Assembly (NCBI RefSeq): GCF_004217095.1
Contig: NZ_SHKO01000005.1
Location: 62,001 to 126,000 of the forward strand
Direction: 5' to 3'
Origin: Advenella incenata
Lineage (GTDB): Bacteria; Pseudomonadota; Gammaproteobacteria; Burkholderiales; Burkholderiaceae_B
DNA: 64,000 bases
The translations under genes were made by a program, and so were the position numbers. The notes below the pieces were generated by a model that searched no databases, had not been told where the DNA came from, and saw nothing but the letters and a program-made list of their open reading frames with translations. Each line of letters starts with the position of its first letter. Position 1 is the first letter of the stretch. Of this stretch, positions 1-9,456 are shown in pieces.

Positions 1-858
1 ATGGCGGCCGTTTTCAGCAGCTTTTTCTCGACACTGGATAATCCGGCTGCGCCCATGCGTGTGTTCCTGCGCTATACGATTTACTCCATTCCCATTTCCG
101 CTTTCTATCTGCTGGTTGCACTGCCATCCGTGCACACATTTGAAATGCTGGCAATGGTTATTTTTCCAGTGGTCTTCGTACTGTCGGCGCTGGCCATACG
201 CCCTGCCTACGCGCTCAAGGCAATGGCTTTGCTATTTGGCGTACTGGGAACGTTCGCACTGATGGATGTCAACCAGGCAACCCTGGATATCTATTTGAAC
301 AGCATCACCGGACAACTGGCTGGCACTGCCGTGGCCGCGCTGGTTGCGACCCTGTTTCGCACAATCAGTGCCGAACGCGCCGTCATTCGCATTCAAAACG
401 CCAATCGGCAGGATCTGGCCACTCTGGCCTCAACACGACGGGTGCTGAGCACGCCACACCTGACTTCGCGCATGCTCGACCGCGTTGGCCTGCTGCAAAC
501 CCGCCTGCCTGCCGAGAATCGTACAGCACAGCAGGAAACACCCGATCCACTGCTGGCCTTGCGGGTGGGCAATGATATTGCCGTACTACAAAGCGCGTTG
601 CAATCTCTGCCGCGCGCCGGCCAATCGGTACGCCGGTTGCTCGATAACCTGGCTGCCTTTTTTCGCAAGCCAAGGCAAGCGCCGGATCACGAACTGCTGC
701 AGCAACTGGACGATGCGCTGACAAATGTATTGCTGGCGCCGGCGATCGGCCCGTCACATCACCGCGCCGTTGTTGCCATGGTGGGGCTGCGTCGTGGCCT
801 GTTCCCACAAACGGCGCCTTACCCAATCACTGCAAATATCCAGGAGGCCAGAACATGA
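1..858 (+). CDS. FUSC-family inner-membrane efflux protein, C-terminal part (AaeB-like)
   Basis: The frame is open from the first base, so this is probably the C-terminal ~285 residues of a larger (usually ~650-700 aa) FUSC/AaeB-type protein; the ATG at base 1 is likely internal. Residues ~20-120 form several hydrophobic helices ending in a short basic stretch, followed by a cytoplasmic helical tail (residues ~125-285), the usual order in the second half of FUSC proteins. These act with a DUF1656 protein and a periplasmic adaptor to export aromatic carboxylic acids or similar compounds. The stop overlaps the next start (ATGA at 855-858), and the operon continues with DUF1656, HlyD and an outer-membrane factor, which supports the assignment. 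Substrate unknown. Confidence 0.85.
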   Translation: MAAVFSSFFSTLDNPAAPMRVFLRYTIYSIPISAFYLLVALPSVHTFEMLAMVIFPVVFVLSALAIRPAYALKAMALLFGVLGTFALMDVNQATLDIYLNSITGQLAGTAVAALVATLFRTISAERAVIRIQNANRQDLATLASTRRVLSTPHLTSRMLDRVGLLQTRLPAENRTAQQETPDPLLALRVGNDIAVLQSALQSLPRAGQSVRRLLDNLAAFFRKPRQAPDHELLQQLDDALTNVLLAPAIGPSHHRAVVAMVGLRRGLFPQTAPYPITANIQEART

Positions 859-1076
859 TCGGAGAAATTGACGTACAGGGCCTTTATATACCGTGGCTGC
901 TGGTACTGGCCCTTGTCACATTTGTGATCGCCAAGGCAGTAAGCACACTGCTCTCTCGCCTGGGGTTTTATCGCCTGGTGTGGCACCCCGCTCTGTTTGA
1001 CCTGGGGCTGTACGTAATGCTGCTTTTCGCAGTACAGCGTACTTTTCCTTCTCTTTTGAAATTGCTAATGGTTTGA
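855..1076 (+). CDS. DUF1656 small membrane protein (AaeX-like)
   Basis: This 73-residue protein has two hydrophobic segments (about residues 10-30 and 45-65) and matches the size and position of the DUF1656/AaeX family, which nearly always sits between a FUSC-type pump gene and an HlyD-type adaptor gene. Its start overlaps the upstream stop by 4 nt (ATGA), implying translational coupling, and an AGGAGG-like Shine-Dalgarno sequence (caggaggcc) lies 5-10 nt upstream. It presumably resides in the inner membrane as an accessory part of the pump. Its molecular role is not established in the family. Confidence 0.85.
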   Translation: MIGEIDVQGLYIPWLLVLALVTFVIAKAVSTLLSRLGFYRLVWHPALFDLGLYVMLLFAVQRTFPSLLKLLMV

Positions 1077-1079
1077 CAA

Positions 1080-1973
1080 ATGAAATTACCCACTTCCCGA
1101 CCGCTGGCCGCCATCGGCCGGTTCCTGCTTACCATGTTTGTTCTGGCACTGGCTGTTTGGGCCGGCTGGCTGCTCTGGCTACACTACGAGGTGGAACCGT
1201 GGACGCGCGACGGCCGGGTCAAGGCCAACGTTGTTCAGGTTGCTCCTGATGTCTCGGGCCTGGTCATGAATGTGGCCGTGCATGACAACCAGGACGTCAA
1301 GGCGGGAGACTTACTCTTCGAGATCGACCGTGCGCGCTATCGACTGGCTTACGATCAGGCTCAGGCAGTGGTCCAGGCCAATACTGCTGCCCAGGAACAG
1401 GCGCAGCGTGACGTAAAACGCAACCGTTCACTGGGAAAACTGGTGGCCGCCGAAATGGTTGAACAAAGCCGCATGCATCTGCATCAGGCACAGGCGGCGC
1501 TGGCACAAGCAAAAGTACAACTGGCCAGCGCTGAACTGAACCTGTCTCGCAGCCGCGTGTATGCCGTCACCGATGGCCGGATCACCAATCTGAGCTTGCG
1601 CGTCGGCGACTACGTCAACGTCGGCAAACCGGTACTGGCTCTTATTGACAGCGCATCGTTCTATGTAGAAGGCTATTTCGAGGAAGGCAAGCTAGGCAAC
1701 ATTCATATCAATGATCCGGCCACCATCACGTTGATGGGCAACAGCACCGTCATCAAGGGACATGTGCAAAGCATTGCATTGGGTATTGCCGATCGCGAAC
1801 GCAGCGTCGGCAGCGACCTGCTGCCCAACGTCAACCCCACCTTTAACTGGATCCGGCTGGCGCAGCGCGTACCCGTACGCGTTGCCATTGACGACAAGGA
1901 TGCAGACATGCTGCTGGTCGCAGGGCAGACGGCAACCGTAAATATCGAGCAAACAAGCCGGGATCATCCATGA
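1080..1973 (+). CDS. HlyD-family periplasmic adaptor subunit of efflux pump (AaeA-like)
   Basis: A 297-aa membrane-fusion protein. Residues ~10-35 are a single N-terminal anchor; then comes the first half of a biotinyl-lipoyl domain (VAPDVSGLV... at ~52-62), a short Ala/Gln-rich alpha-helical hairpin (~residues 95-150), and the second half of the lipoyl domain with a beta-barrel (TDGRITNLSLRVGDYVNVG at ~162-182). The length is that of the short AaeA/EmrA-like adaptors. It begins 3 nt after the DUF1656 stop. It should link the FUSC inner-membrane protein to the outer-membrane factor encoded next. Regulation is not visible because the operon start lies outside the window. Confidence 0.92.
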   Translation: MKLPTSRPLAAIGRFLLTMFVLALAVWAGWLLWLHYEVEPWTRDGRVKANVVQVAPDVSGLVMNVAVHDNQDVKAGDLLFEIDRARYRLAYDQAQAVVQANTAAQEQAQRDVKRNRSLGKLVAAEMVEQSRMHLHQAQAALAQAKVQLASAELNLSRSRVYAVTDGRITNLSLRVGDYVNVGKPVLALIDSASFYVEGYFEEGKLGNIHINDPATITLMGNSTVIKGHVQSIALGIADRERSVGSDLLPNVNPTFNWIRLAQRVPVRVAIDDKDADMLLVAGQTATVNIEQTSRDHP

Positions 1974-2047
1974 GCAATCTCGCGCAACGCCATCACAAGC
2001 AATACAACCCTGACAAGGCTGACCGTATGCGCCTGCGCTTGCTTTGA
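1970..2047 (+). other. Possible 25-codon ORF coupled to the adaptor gene
   Basis: An ATG overlaps the adaptor stop (ATGA at 1970-1973) and opens a 25-codon frame ending at TGA 2045-2047, filling most of the gap before the outer-membrane factor. The peptide is basic and hydrophilic (begins MSNLAQRHHK, ends MRLRLL). I do not recognise it. It may be a chance frame, a coupling leader for the next gene, or a remnant of a longer gene. Confidence 0.2.
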
Positions 2048-2106
2048 ACGCAATCACAGACGCAAACGCAACCCCATCGCGCAAGACCCTTTTTTTTGAA
2101 AATCTG

Positions 2107-3531
2107 ATGATGAATTTCCGCTTATCAACCCTCGCCTTTTTGTCCCTGCTGGTGACCGGATGTACCGTTGTGGGCCCCGACTACAAGACGCCGGACAATG
2201 CCGTCATACAGCGCCCCTCTGCTCAGAGCGCATTTGTTGGCGCGCGTGCGGGAAGCGTCTATTCTGATGCCCCCTTGCCTGCGCACTGGTGGCGACTCAA
2301 TCATGATCCGGTCCTGGATCAACTGGTGGGCAAAGCCCTGACAGCCAATGCCGACCTGCGTGCGGCCCAGGCAAATCTGACCCGCGCGCGCGCCGCCGTT
2401 GCTGGCGCCCAGGCGCAGCAATCGCCTGTCATCGACGTCAGTGCGTCGGCCAAGTATGGCCACAGCTCCGGGCTGCAGCAACTGCAGCCGGACCTGCGGC
2501 CACCCGAGCGCTGGTCATACAGCAGCGGCCTTAATATTGCCTATCAGGCAGACCTGTTCGGACAAATTCATCGTGCAATAGAAGCCTCGCAGCAGGATGC
2601 ACAAGCGGCAGCTGCAGCCTACGAGGCCACGCGCGTGACAGTCGCTGCCGAAACAGCCAGGGCCTACGCCACGATCTGTGCTGCCGGCATGCAACTGGCT
2701 TCGGCGAAAAAATCAGTGCGTATACAACAGGAATCGAGCGATATCGCAAGACAATTGTGGCAGGCAGGACGTGGAACGCAACTGGATGTCACCCGCGCAC
2801 GCGGTCTGGTTCAGCAGTTGAGCGCCGGCATCCCGACCCTGCAAGCGCAACAACAGGTTGCCTTGTTCCGGTTGGCGACCCTGACTGGCCAGACGCCGTC
2901 CTCCATGCCGGCATCACTATTGAAATGCGCCACGCCGCCACGGTTTACCGGCTCGATTCCGGTTGGCAATGGCAAACAGCTATTGCGCCGCCGACCCGAT
3001 ATCCGGGCAGCCGAACGCAAGCTGGCAGCTGCCACCGCAAGAATCGGCGTTGCCATCGGCCAGCTGTATCCGACCATCACACTGGGCCTGGCCAGCGCAT
3101 CGGCCGGCCCCATGAGCATGCTCGGTGACAAAAGCACCACGAGTCTGAGTATCGGCCCGCTGATATCCTGGACACTGCCCAATACCGGCGCAGCCCAGGC
3201 CGCGATCGCCCAGGCCAGGGCAACGGCAGATGCCGAATACGCCCATTTTGATGCGACAGTACTCAATGCCTTGCAGGAAACCGAGAGTGCGCTGGTCACT
3301 TATGCCCGCCAACTGGAACGCCACGCCACGCTCAAAGCGGCACGCAATACAGCAGCACAGGCGGCAAGTCAGGCATCGGTCTTGTACCAGGCAGGCAAAA
3401 CGGATTACCTGCCGGTGCTGGATGCGCAGCGCACCCTGGCCAGTGCCGACAGCGCGCTGGCTACATCACTGGCGCAGTTGGCCGATATGCAGGTGGATGT
3501 ATTTCTGGCATTGGGCGGCGGCTGGGAATAA
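2107..3531 (+). CDS. NodT-family outer-membrane efflux lipoprotein
   Basis: A TolC-like outer-membrane factor of ~474 residues. The N-terminus is a lipoprotein signal with lipobox LVTGC, followed by the family hallmark TVVGPDYKTP; the ATG at 2107 (or 2110) gives the expected short signal peptide, so the 63-nt open extension upstream is not used. Two Ala/Gln-rich outer-membrane-efflux repeats follow, with the typical RRPDIRAAERKLAAATARIGVA motif region near residues 300-322 and YQAGKTDYLPVLDAQRTL near the end. It completes the four-gene efflux operon as the exit duct. No strong Shine-Dalgarno precedes 2107. Confidence 0.92.
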   Translation: MMNFRLSTLAFLSLLVTGCTVVGPDYKTPDNAVIQRPSAQSAFVGARAGSVYSDAPLPAHWWRLNHDPVLDQLVGKALTANADLRAAQANLTRARAAVAGAQAQQSPVIDVSASAKYGHSSGLQQLQPDLRPPERWSYSSGLNIAYQADLFGQIHRAIEASQQDAQAAAAAYEATRVTVAAETARAYATICAAGMQLASAKKSVRIQQESSDIARQLWQAGRGTQLDVTRARGLVQQLSAGIPTLQAQQQVALFRLATLTGQTPSSMPASLLKCATPPRFTGSIPVGNGKQLLRRRPDIRAAERKLAAATARIGVAIGQLYPTITLGLASASAGPMSMLGDKSTTSLSIGPLISWTLPNTGAAQAAIAQARATADAEYAHFDATVLNALQETESALVTYARQLERHATLKAARNTAAQAASQASVLYQAGKTDYLPVLDAQRTLASADSALATSLAQLADMQVDVFLALGGGWE

Positions 3532-3583
3532 GCAAAAGGCGTACTTGTTAGGCAGCGCATAGGGTTTGCATCACGCTTGTATT

Positions 3584-3638
3584 ACGCAGGCAAAAGCCTG
3601 GGCGCTTGTTTGCCTTTCTGGCAATGCCAGGCCTGCGT
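3584..3638. terminator. Hairpin-rich convergent intergenic region, candidate bidirectional terminator
   Basis: Between the convergent efflux operon and ligD there is an outer inverted repeat ACGCAGGC (3584-3591) / GCCTGCGT (3631-3638), with a competing short hairpin CAGGC-AAAA-GCCTG (3587-3600) and TGGCAATGCCA (3619-3629). There is no clean U-tract, so termination is inferred from position. Confidence 0.4.
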
Positions 3639-3666
3639 CTACATAGCGGCACGACGGTGCCTGCAG

Positions 3667-6255
3667 TCACTCAGACAGATCAGGTAGCGACTGCTTGATT
3701 CTGGTCAGTTCCTGCCAGGGATCGCTCGCAAGCCGGGCCAGGCGTTGCGGCAGATTGCGGATATGGAAGGCATCTGACGATTTTACGCGCCCCAGCTCTT
3801 CCCAGCGCAGCGGTGTGGCCACTGCGGCACCAGGCCGGGCACGCAGCGAATACGAGCAGACACTGGTGGCCCCACGCCCATTGCGCAAATAGTCCACGAA
3901 GATCAATCCCTTGCGCTGCTTTTTTGAGGCCGTGGCGATATAGGTGTCCGGATGCGCCCCGGCCAGCGATTCGGCAAAAGCGCGTGCAAACTGTCTTGCT
4001 TCCTCCCAGGGCACGGGCGGGTTCAGCGGCGCCACTACATGCAGCCCTTTACCTCCGGTGGTGCGTACAAACGATTGCAGCTGCAGTTGCTCCAGCAGAT
4101 CGCGCACCTGACGCGCCGCCTTTTTCACCGTGGCCCACGACACTTGCTCAGAAGGGTCAAGATCAAATACCAGACGGTCGCAATCATCCGGGCTGTCGGC
4201 CAGCGCACCCCATGGATGAAACTCCAGCGAGTTAAACTGCACCAGTTGCATGACATCTGTCTTGTCCCGCACCATCAGATAGTCCTGCCTGCCACCCTGC
4301 TCTTCTTGCAGACTGACCGTACTGACATCCATGCCGGCCGTATGGTGTTTCTGGAAAAAGCAGACTTTTTGCGTGCCATCCGGGCAGCGCAGCACCGATA
4401 GCGGCCGTCCGGCTACCCCCGGCAACAACCAGTCCATCACACGTTCGTAATAGTCGGCCACATCCTGCTTGCTGAGCTGCATCTCGGGGTACACCATGCG
4501 ATCCGGGCTGCTGATATGAACGATATCTTTTTTCATAGGCTCCTCTTTTGCCTGGCTGCCTCGCAGATCGGCAACAGACTTGTCTTCTCTCAATGTCTTG
4601 AACGCCGTGTGACGCAGCAATCCCTGGCTGCTGTGTCCACGATAAAACACCTCAACCACGTCGCGTGGCCTGACCCATTTTGCACGCCGCAGATCGGAAT
4701 CGACGCCTGCAACCGTCACGGTCGGTTCAGCTCCTGCAACCGGTCGCAACGTAGCCGATAACTGACGCAACATCGCGTCGTTCATGCCGGTGCCGACACG
4801 CCCAGCAAGCCGCCAGCCTGTCTTGCCCTGGGGCGAAGCCAGCAGCAATGAGCCAATACCCGTGCGGCTGCCCTTCGGTTCAATAAAACCGGCAATGGCA
4901 AATTCATCACTGAGTTCCATTTTTATTTTCTGCCAGCTTCTGCTGCGACCGGCATGATACGGGGCATTCACCCGTTTTGAAATAATGCCTTCAAGTTTTT
5001 CCGCTGTCACTCGCTCAAACACCTGGGGCCCGGAACCCACCAGATGCGAGCTATATCGCAATCGTGATGGCGCGTCTTGTAATACGGTCTGCAACAATGC
5101 CTTGCGATCCTGCAGCGGCACATCGCACAAATCAAACCCTTCCAGATGAATCAGGTCGAACAGCAGGTAACTCAATGGCGCCTGCATTTGCCCAGACAGC
5201 GTCGCCTGCAATGCCGAAAAATTGCTGCACACGCCCTCGAGCACGACCAGCTCGCCATCAAAGGCGGCCTGCTGCAGCCCGAGCGACGCCATATCACGAG
5301 CGACATCAGGCAGGCGTGCCGTCCAGTCCAGACCATTGCGCGACCATAAGGCCGGGACGCCGTCGACAATCGTGCACAGCAGACGATAGCCGTCCCATTT
5401 GACCTCATGCAGCCAATCGTCGCCAACCGGCGCCTTGTCTGCGGTAAGACATAATTGTGGCGCAAATGGTTTGTGCTGTAACGGCTGTCGCTTTGCGCCC
5501 TTGAAGGCATCAAGCTGGGCGCGCCAGGCCGCCGTTGCCGGATCCCCCTGGGGTTGCACGCCGGCCGCGGCTTTTTTTGTAGCGCCTTTTTTCGACCCAT
5601 CTTTTGACGTTGCCGCTTTTGCCGTTACATCTTTTACGGCGTTGCCCCCTGTCGTTTTTTCCGTTGCGCTCTTTTTACCCGCGCCCTTTTTACCCGCACT
5701 TGTTTTTCCTGTGATCGCTCTTTTGCCATCCGTGCCAGACGGTGCCGGCTCATCGACAAAGTCATCGGCCTCCCTATCCTGGGCAAAGGCGTCATCCTGT
5801 TTGATCAGCAGCCACTGTTGCTGGCGACTGCGGCGATGGCTTCGGATCAGATGCCACCCCCCTTGCAAAATGTCGCCAAACAGTTCAAATTTCAAATGTC
5901 CTTTGGCCAGTTGCGCTTCGACCTCTTCATTGGTGCTCCAGATGCCGCTGTCAAATATTTTGACATGTCCTCCACCATATTCCCCTTTGGGAATATCACC
6001 CTCGAAATTGGCGTAGCTGACCGGATGATCTTCTACCTCCACCGCCAGGCGCTTGACCGACGGATCCAGGCTGGGGCCTTTGGGCACGGCCCAGCTTTTA
6101 AGCACCCCTCCAACCTGCAGACGAAAATCATAATGGCGATGGCTGGCATGATGCAATTGGACGACAAAGATGGGGCGCCCGCCTCCCATTGCGTCTTCCT
6201 GCGGCTCCGGAGTACGGTCAAACCTGCGTTTACGCTGATAGTCGGCAAGGCTCAT
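3667..6255 (-). CDS. ligD: ATP-dependent DNA ligase D (NHEJ)
   Basis: An 862-aa multidomain LigD in the order found in Pseudomonas-type enzymes: 3'-phosphoesterase (residues ~20-160, with QLHHASHRHYDFRL), a Lys/Ala/Gly-rich linker (~175-235), the nucleotidyltransferase ligase core with adenylation motif HEVKWDGYR (Lys286) and OB-fold (to ~545), then the primase-like polymerase domain (~575-862) with the catalytic FDLD at 697-700. It fills, trims and seals double-strand breaks together with Ku, whose gene lies 36 bp upstream in the same direction. GGGGGAG lies just upstream of the ATG. All catalytic motifs I can check are intact. The linker is low-complexity and resembles the tail of Ku. Confidence 0.97.
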   Translation of the reverse strand: MSLADYQRKRRFDRTPEPQEDAMGGGRPIFVVQLHHASHRHYDFRLQVGGVLKSWAVPKGPSLDPSVKRLAVEVEDHPVSYANFEGDIPKGEYGGGHVKIFDSGIWSTNEEVEAQLAKGHLKFELFGDILQGGWHLIRSHRRSRQQQWLLIKQDDAFAQDREADDFVDEPAPSGTDGKRAITGKTSAGKKGAGKKSATEKTTGGNAVKDVTAKAATSKDGSKKGATKKAAAGVQPQGDPATAAWRAQLDAFKGAKRQPLQHKPFAPQLCLTADKAPVGDDWLHEVKWDGYRLLCTIVDGVPALWSRNGLDWTARLPDVARDMASLGLQQAAFDGELVVLEGVCSNFSALQATLSGQMQAPLSYLLFDLIHLEGFDLCDVPLQDRKALLQTVLQDAPSRLRYSSHLVGSGPQVFERVTAEKLEGIISKRVNAPYHAGRSRSWQKIKMELSDEFAIAGFIEPKGSRTGIGSLLLASPQGKTGWRLAGRVGTGMNDAMLRQLSATLRPVAGAEPTVTVAGVDSDLRRAKWVRPRDVVEVFYRGHSSQGLLRHTAFKTLREDKSVADLRGSQAKEEPMKKDIVHISSPDRMVYPEMQLSKQDVADYYERVMDWLLPGVAGRPLSVLRCPDGTQKVCFFQKHHTAGMDVSTVSLQEEQGGRQDYLMVRDKTDVMQLVQFNSLEFHPWGALADSPDDCDRLVFDLDPSEQVSWATVKKAARQVRDLLEQLQLQSFVRTTGGKGLHVVAPLNPPVPWEEARQFARAFAESLAGAHPDTYIATASKKQRKGLIFVDYLRNGRGATSVCSYSLRARPGAAVATPLRWEELGRVKSSDAFHIRNLPQRLARLASDPWQELTRIKQSLPDLSE

Positions 6256-6291
6256 CGGCTCCCCCGGTCTGTCGTGTTGGATAAGTGTGCG

Positions 6292-7389
6292 CTAGGCCGC
6301 CTTTTTGTTGCTGGTCGCACGCTTGCGTGAGCCGGAACCAGACGAACCTGCGCTTTTGTTTGTCGTTGTCTTGGTCGCCGCATTGGTGGTTTTTTTGGCG
6401 GCCTTCTTTCCAGTCGCCGCAGATTTGACCGCCTTGCCTGCCGATTTACTACCGGCCGTTTTGCCCTTGCCCTGCGCCGCTTTACCCGCCGATTTTACCG
6501 CAGCCTTTTTGCTCGTCTTGCCTGCCGCGCTGTCGCTGCCTTTGGCTGCAGATCCAGACTTGTTCGCCTTGGGCGGTGTCCGCTTGTTGGTTGCCAGGCT
6601 TTGCTTGAGCAGCGACATGAAGTCGACCACGTTGGTAGCGGCATTCTCCGGTACCGCGGCATCTTCCAGTTCGTCTTCCGGACGGTGGCTCACCTTGTTG
6701 GCTTTCATCCGTTTTTTAATCACATCTGAAAGCCGCTGTCGGAATTCATCCTTGTATTGGTCAGGTTTCCAGTTGGCCTCCATGGACGCGATCAATTGAC
6801 TGGCCATGTCCATTTCCTGACTGGAAATCCGGTAGTCGCTCAACTTGCCTTCCGGAATCCGGTAGTCTTGCACATCGATCAGTTCCTGCGGATATCGCAG
6901 CAGAATCAGCATGAGTGCATCGCCTTGCGGCATGACGGCACACAGATATTCGCGCGTACGTATGACCACACGTCCTATTCCGATTTTGCCGGCATCACGC
7001 AGCGTTTCGCGCAACAGCACGTAACCCTTTTCCGCCTTTTTCCCCGGCACCAGCACATAGGGTTTTTCAAAGTAAGCCGGTCCGATTTGGCTGGCCTCTA
7101 TAAAGGCCTCTACATCTACCGACTCTTTGCTTTGCGGTGCGGCATCGCGAATATCGTCGGGTTCAAGCACCACATAATTGCCTTTGCTATATTCAAACGC
7201 CTTGACGATGTCTTTCCACGGCACCTCTTCGCCCGTGTCGGCGTTGACCCGCTCGTATCGTACCGGCGCCTTGTCACGCGAGTCCAGCATCCGAAAATGC
7301 AGGTCAATGCGTCGCTCCCCGGGCATCAGCGCCACAGGTATATTCAACAGTCCAAAAGAAAGCGTACCATTCCAGATCGGGCGTGCCAT
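6292..7389 (-). CDS. ku: Ku DNA end-binding protein (NHEJ)
   Basis: A 365-aa bacterial Ku. Residues ~1-260 are the Ku core (starts MARPIWNGTLSFGLLNIPV) that forms a homodimeric ring on DNA ends; residues ~275-365 are a long tail made almost entirely of Lys, Ala, Ser, Thr and Gly, longer than in minimal Ku proteins. Such basic tails are known to help Ku bind and move along DNA. AAGGA precedes the start. It is the first gene of a two-gene operon with ligD, so the cell has a complete bacterial end-joining pathway. Confidence 0.97.
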   Translation of the reverse strand: MARPIWNGTLSFGLLNIPVALMPGERRIDLHFRMLDSRDKAPVRYERVNADTGEEVPWKDIVKAFEYSKGNYVVLEPDDIRDAAPQSKESVDVEAFIEASQIGPAYFEKPYVLVPGKKAEKGYVLLRETLRDAGKIGIGRVVIRTREYLCAVMPQGDALMLILLRYPQELIDVQDYRIPEGKLSDYRISSQEMDMASQLIASMEANWKPDQYKDEFRQRLSDVIKKRMKANKVSHRPEDELEDAAVPENAATNVVDFMSLLKQSLATNKRTPPKANKSGSAAKGSDSAAGKTSKKAAVKSAGKAAQGKGKTAGSKSAGKAVKSAATGKKAAKKTTNAATKTTTNKSAGSSGSGSRKRATSNKKAA

Positions 7390-7511
7390 ATCATGTCCTT
7401 ATTCAAGGTCATCAATGCGCCAAACGCAGCGCGAGTCCTGCAACAATGTGAAGCGGCGCCTAGGCCGCCTCAATATCAAATGCAATGAAACGGGTGGTGT
7501 TGTCTGATCGT

Positions 7512-7940
7512 TCAGGCCGACGTGACCTTTTGACCCAAAGCGTCGATAAGCGGTGTGCCGTCATCGCGATTGAGGGCGCCTTTTTGCGGCAGCGGCAAAA
7601 TATCCAGCACCAGCTCTGACGGGCGGCACAGGCGCGCGCCTTTAGGCGTGATCACAAAGGGGCGATTAATCAGAATCGGGTATTCAATCATGGCATCCAG
7701 CAGCCGATCATCGCTCACGGCCGGATCATCCAGTCCGAGTTCCTTGAACAGCATCTCTTTCTGGCGCACTGCGTCGCGTACGCTGATTCCGGCCTTCTCT
7801 ATGATTGCCGTGAGCTCTTGGCGGGAAGGCGGATTGTGAAGGTATTCTATGATATTGGGCTCGACACCTGTGTTGCGGATGAGCGCCAGCGTCGTGCGTG
7901 AAGTACCGCAGCGGGTATTGTGATAAATTGTGATATCCAT
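7512..7940 (-). CDS. arsC: ArsC-family arsenate reductase (glutaredoxin type)
   Basis: A 142-aa thioredoxin-fold protein of the ArsC/Spx/YfgD superfamily. The N-terminal catalytic motif HNTRCGTSR carries the nucleophilic Cys11, and the conserved Arg-containing stretches ILINRPFVITPKGARLCRP and IEYPILI match glutathione/glutaredoxin-dependent arsenate reductases. No arsR or arsB is nearby, so the gene is solitary; a YfgD-like role other than arsenic resistance is possible. GGAG-type ribosome binding (revcomp of gactcctg) precedes the start by a few nt. The 7941-8153 gap upstream holds nothing I can assign. Confidence 0.88.
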   Translation of the reverse strand: MDITIYHNTRCGTSRTTLALIRNTGVEPNIIEYLHNPPSRQELTAIIEKAGISVRDAVRQKEMLFKELGLDDPAVSDDRLLDAMIEYPILINRPFVITPKGARLCRPSELVLDILPLPQKGALNRDDGTPLIDALGQKVTSA

Positions 7941-8153
7941 GAGGGGGACTCCTGTACCGTTGGTGGTCCAATCATAGCATTTAGCAGCTCAAAAGCGTGT
8001 AACCAATGGCAGTCGCAGTCGGTACAGGACCATGACAATTGCCAGCCCCGGCCACCACACCAGGGTGACGCGGGACGCGCAATATTTCGCGCAGAAAAAG
8101 CGCCAACTGTTGACGCCTTCGGATTGTCGTCCGGGCAACAGGAACGCAGGCGA

Positions 8154-9431
8154 TCAGCCTTTGCTTTGCTGCAATGCCTGTTCCAGGTCCGCGACAATAT
8201 CGTCGATGTGCTCAATGCCAATGGAAAGCCTGACCATGTCCTGGCTGACCCCGGCCTTCTCCAGCTCCTGCTCGTTGAGCTGGCGGTGGGTGGTCGTGGC
8301 CGGGTGGCATGCCAGAGATTTGGCATCGCCAATATTGACCAGGCGCGTGATCAATTGCAGCGCATCAATAAAGCGCGCGCCGGCCTGGGCATCTCCTTTG
8401 ACGCCAAAGCACAGGATGGCCGAAGGTTTGCCACCCATATATTTGCGGGCCAGTTCGTGTTCCGGATGATCGGGCAGACCCGCATATTTCACCCAGCTGA
8501 CTTGCTCGTGCTTTTGCAAAAACTGTGCCACCTTCAGCGCATTTTCACAATGGCGCTCGACGCGCAATGCCAGCGTTTCAATACCCTGCAGAATTTGAAA
8601 GGCAGCCAGCGGCGCCAATGCGGCCCCAGTATTGCGCAGCGGGCCAACGCGACAACGCCCGATAAAGGCCGCTTCGGCAAATGCGTCGGTATAGACCACG
8701 CCATGGTAGGCCGGGTCTGGCTCATTGAGTACCGCAAACCGCTCTTTATGCTCCGCCCAGGGGAACTTGCCGGAATCGACAACGGCCCCGGCAATGGTCG
8801 TACCATGGCCGCCCATATATTTGGTCAGCGAATGCACCACAATATCGGCGCCGTGCTCAAAGGGACGGCACAGCGCCGGCGTGGCCACGGTGTTGTCCAC
8901 GATTAGCGGTACCCCGTGCCGGTGTGCCGCGTCTGCCAGTGCGCGCAAATCAATCAGGTTGCCTGCCGGGTTGCCGATGGATTCGCAGAACACTGCTTTG
9001 GTTTTATCATCGATCAACGCCTCCAGTGCCGCAATATCATTGTGCGGAGCCATGCGCACCTCGATTCCCTGGCGTGGAAAGGCGTGGGCAAACAGGTTAT
9101 AGGTGCCACCATACAGTTTGCTGACCGATACGATATTGTCCCCAGCCTGGGTAATGGTCTGGATGGCATAGGTGATGGCCGCCATTCCCGAAGCCACTGC
9201 CAGCGCCGCAATGCCGCCCTCCAGGGCAGCTACACGCTCTTCCAGCACCGCATTGGTCGGATTCATGATACGCGAGTAGATATTGCCGGCAACTTTCAGA
9301 TCGAACAGATCGGCGCCATGCTGCGTGTTATCAAAGGCAAACGAGGACGTCTGATAAATGGGTACGGCGACTGCCTTGGTGGTAGGTTCCGGCGTGTAAC
9401 CGGCATGAATGGCCAATGTCTCAAGCTTCAT
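8154..9431 (-). CDS. metY: O-acetylhomoserine sulfhydrylase / aminocarboxypropyltransferase
   Basis: A 425-aa PLP enzyme of the Cys/Met metabolism family. It makes homocysteine from O-acetylhomoserine and sulfide. Recognisable parts are the N-terminal [28 protein letters not shown], the [22 protein letters not shown] region, the cofactor aspartate in [10 protein letters not shown] and the PLP lysine (Lys204) in [10 protein letters not shown]. The ATG at 9431 is preceded by AGGAGAAG and fits the family N-terminus; the open frame extends 14 codons further upstream but without support. A perfect 9-bp inverted repeat lies 26-52 bp upstream. No metX is adjacent. Confidence 0.95.
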   Translation of the reverse strand: MKLETLAIHAGYTPEPTTKAVAVPIYQTSSFAFDNTQHGADLFDLKVAGNIYSRIMNPTNAVLEERVAALEGGIAALAVASGMAAITYAIQTITQAGDNIVSVSKLYGGTYNLFAHAFPRQGIEVRMAPHNDIAALEALIDDKTKAVFCESIGNPAGNLIDLRALADAAHRHGVPLIVDNTVATPALCRPFEHGADIVVHSLTKYMGGHGTTIAGAVVDSGKFPWAEHKERFAVLNEPDPAYHGVVYTDAFAEAAFIGRCRVGPLRNTGAALAPLAAFQILQGIETLALRVERHCENALKVAQFLQKHEQVSWVKYAGLPDHPEHELARKYMGGKPSAILCFGVKGDAQAGARFIDALQLITRLVNIGDAKSLACHPATTTHRQLNEQELEKAGVSQDMVRLSIGIEHIDDIVADLEQALQQSKG

Positions 9432-9456
9432 TTCTTCTCCTTTCTGAAAATCATAT

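Noticed and set aside
7920-8906. Plus-strand open frame of 328 codons opposite metY
   Set aside because: Antisense to an unmistakable PLP enzyme; the translation is low in hydrophobic periodicity and matches no family I know.
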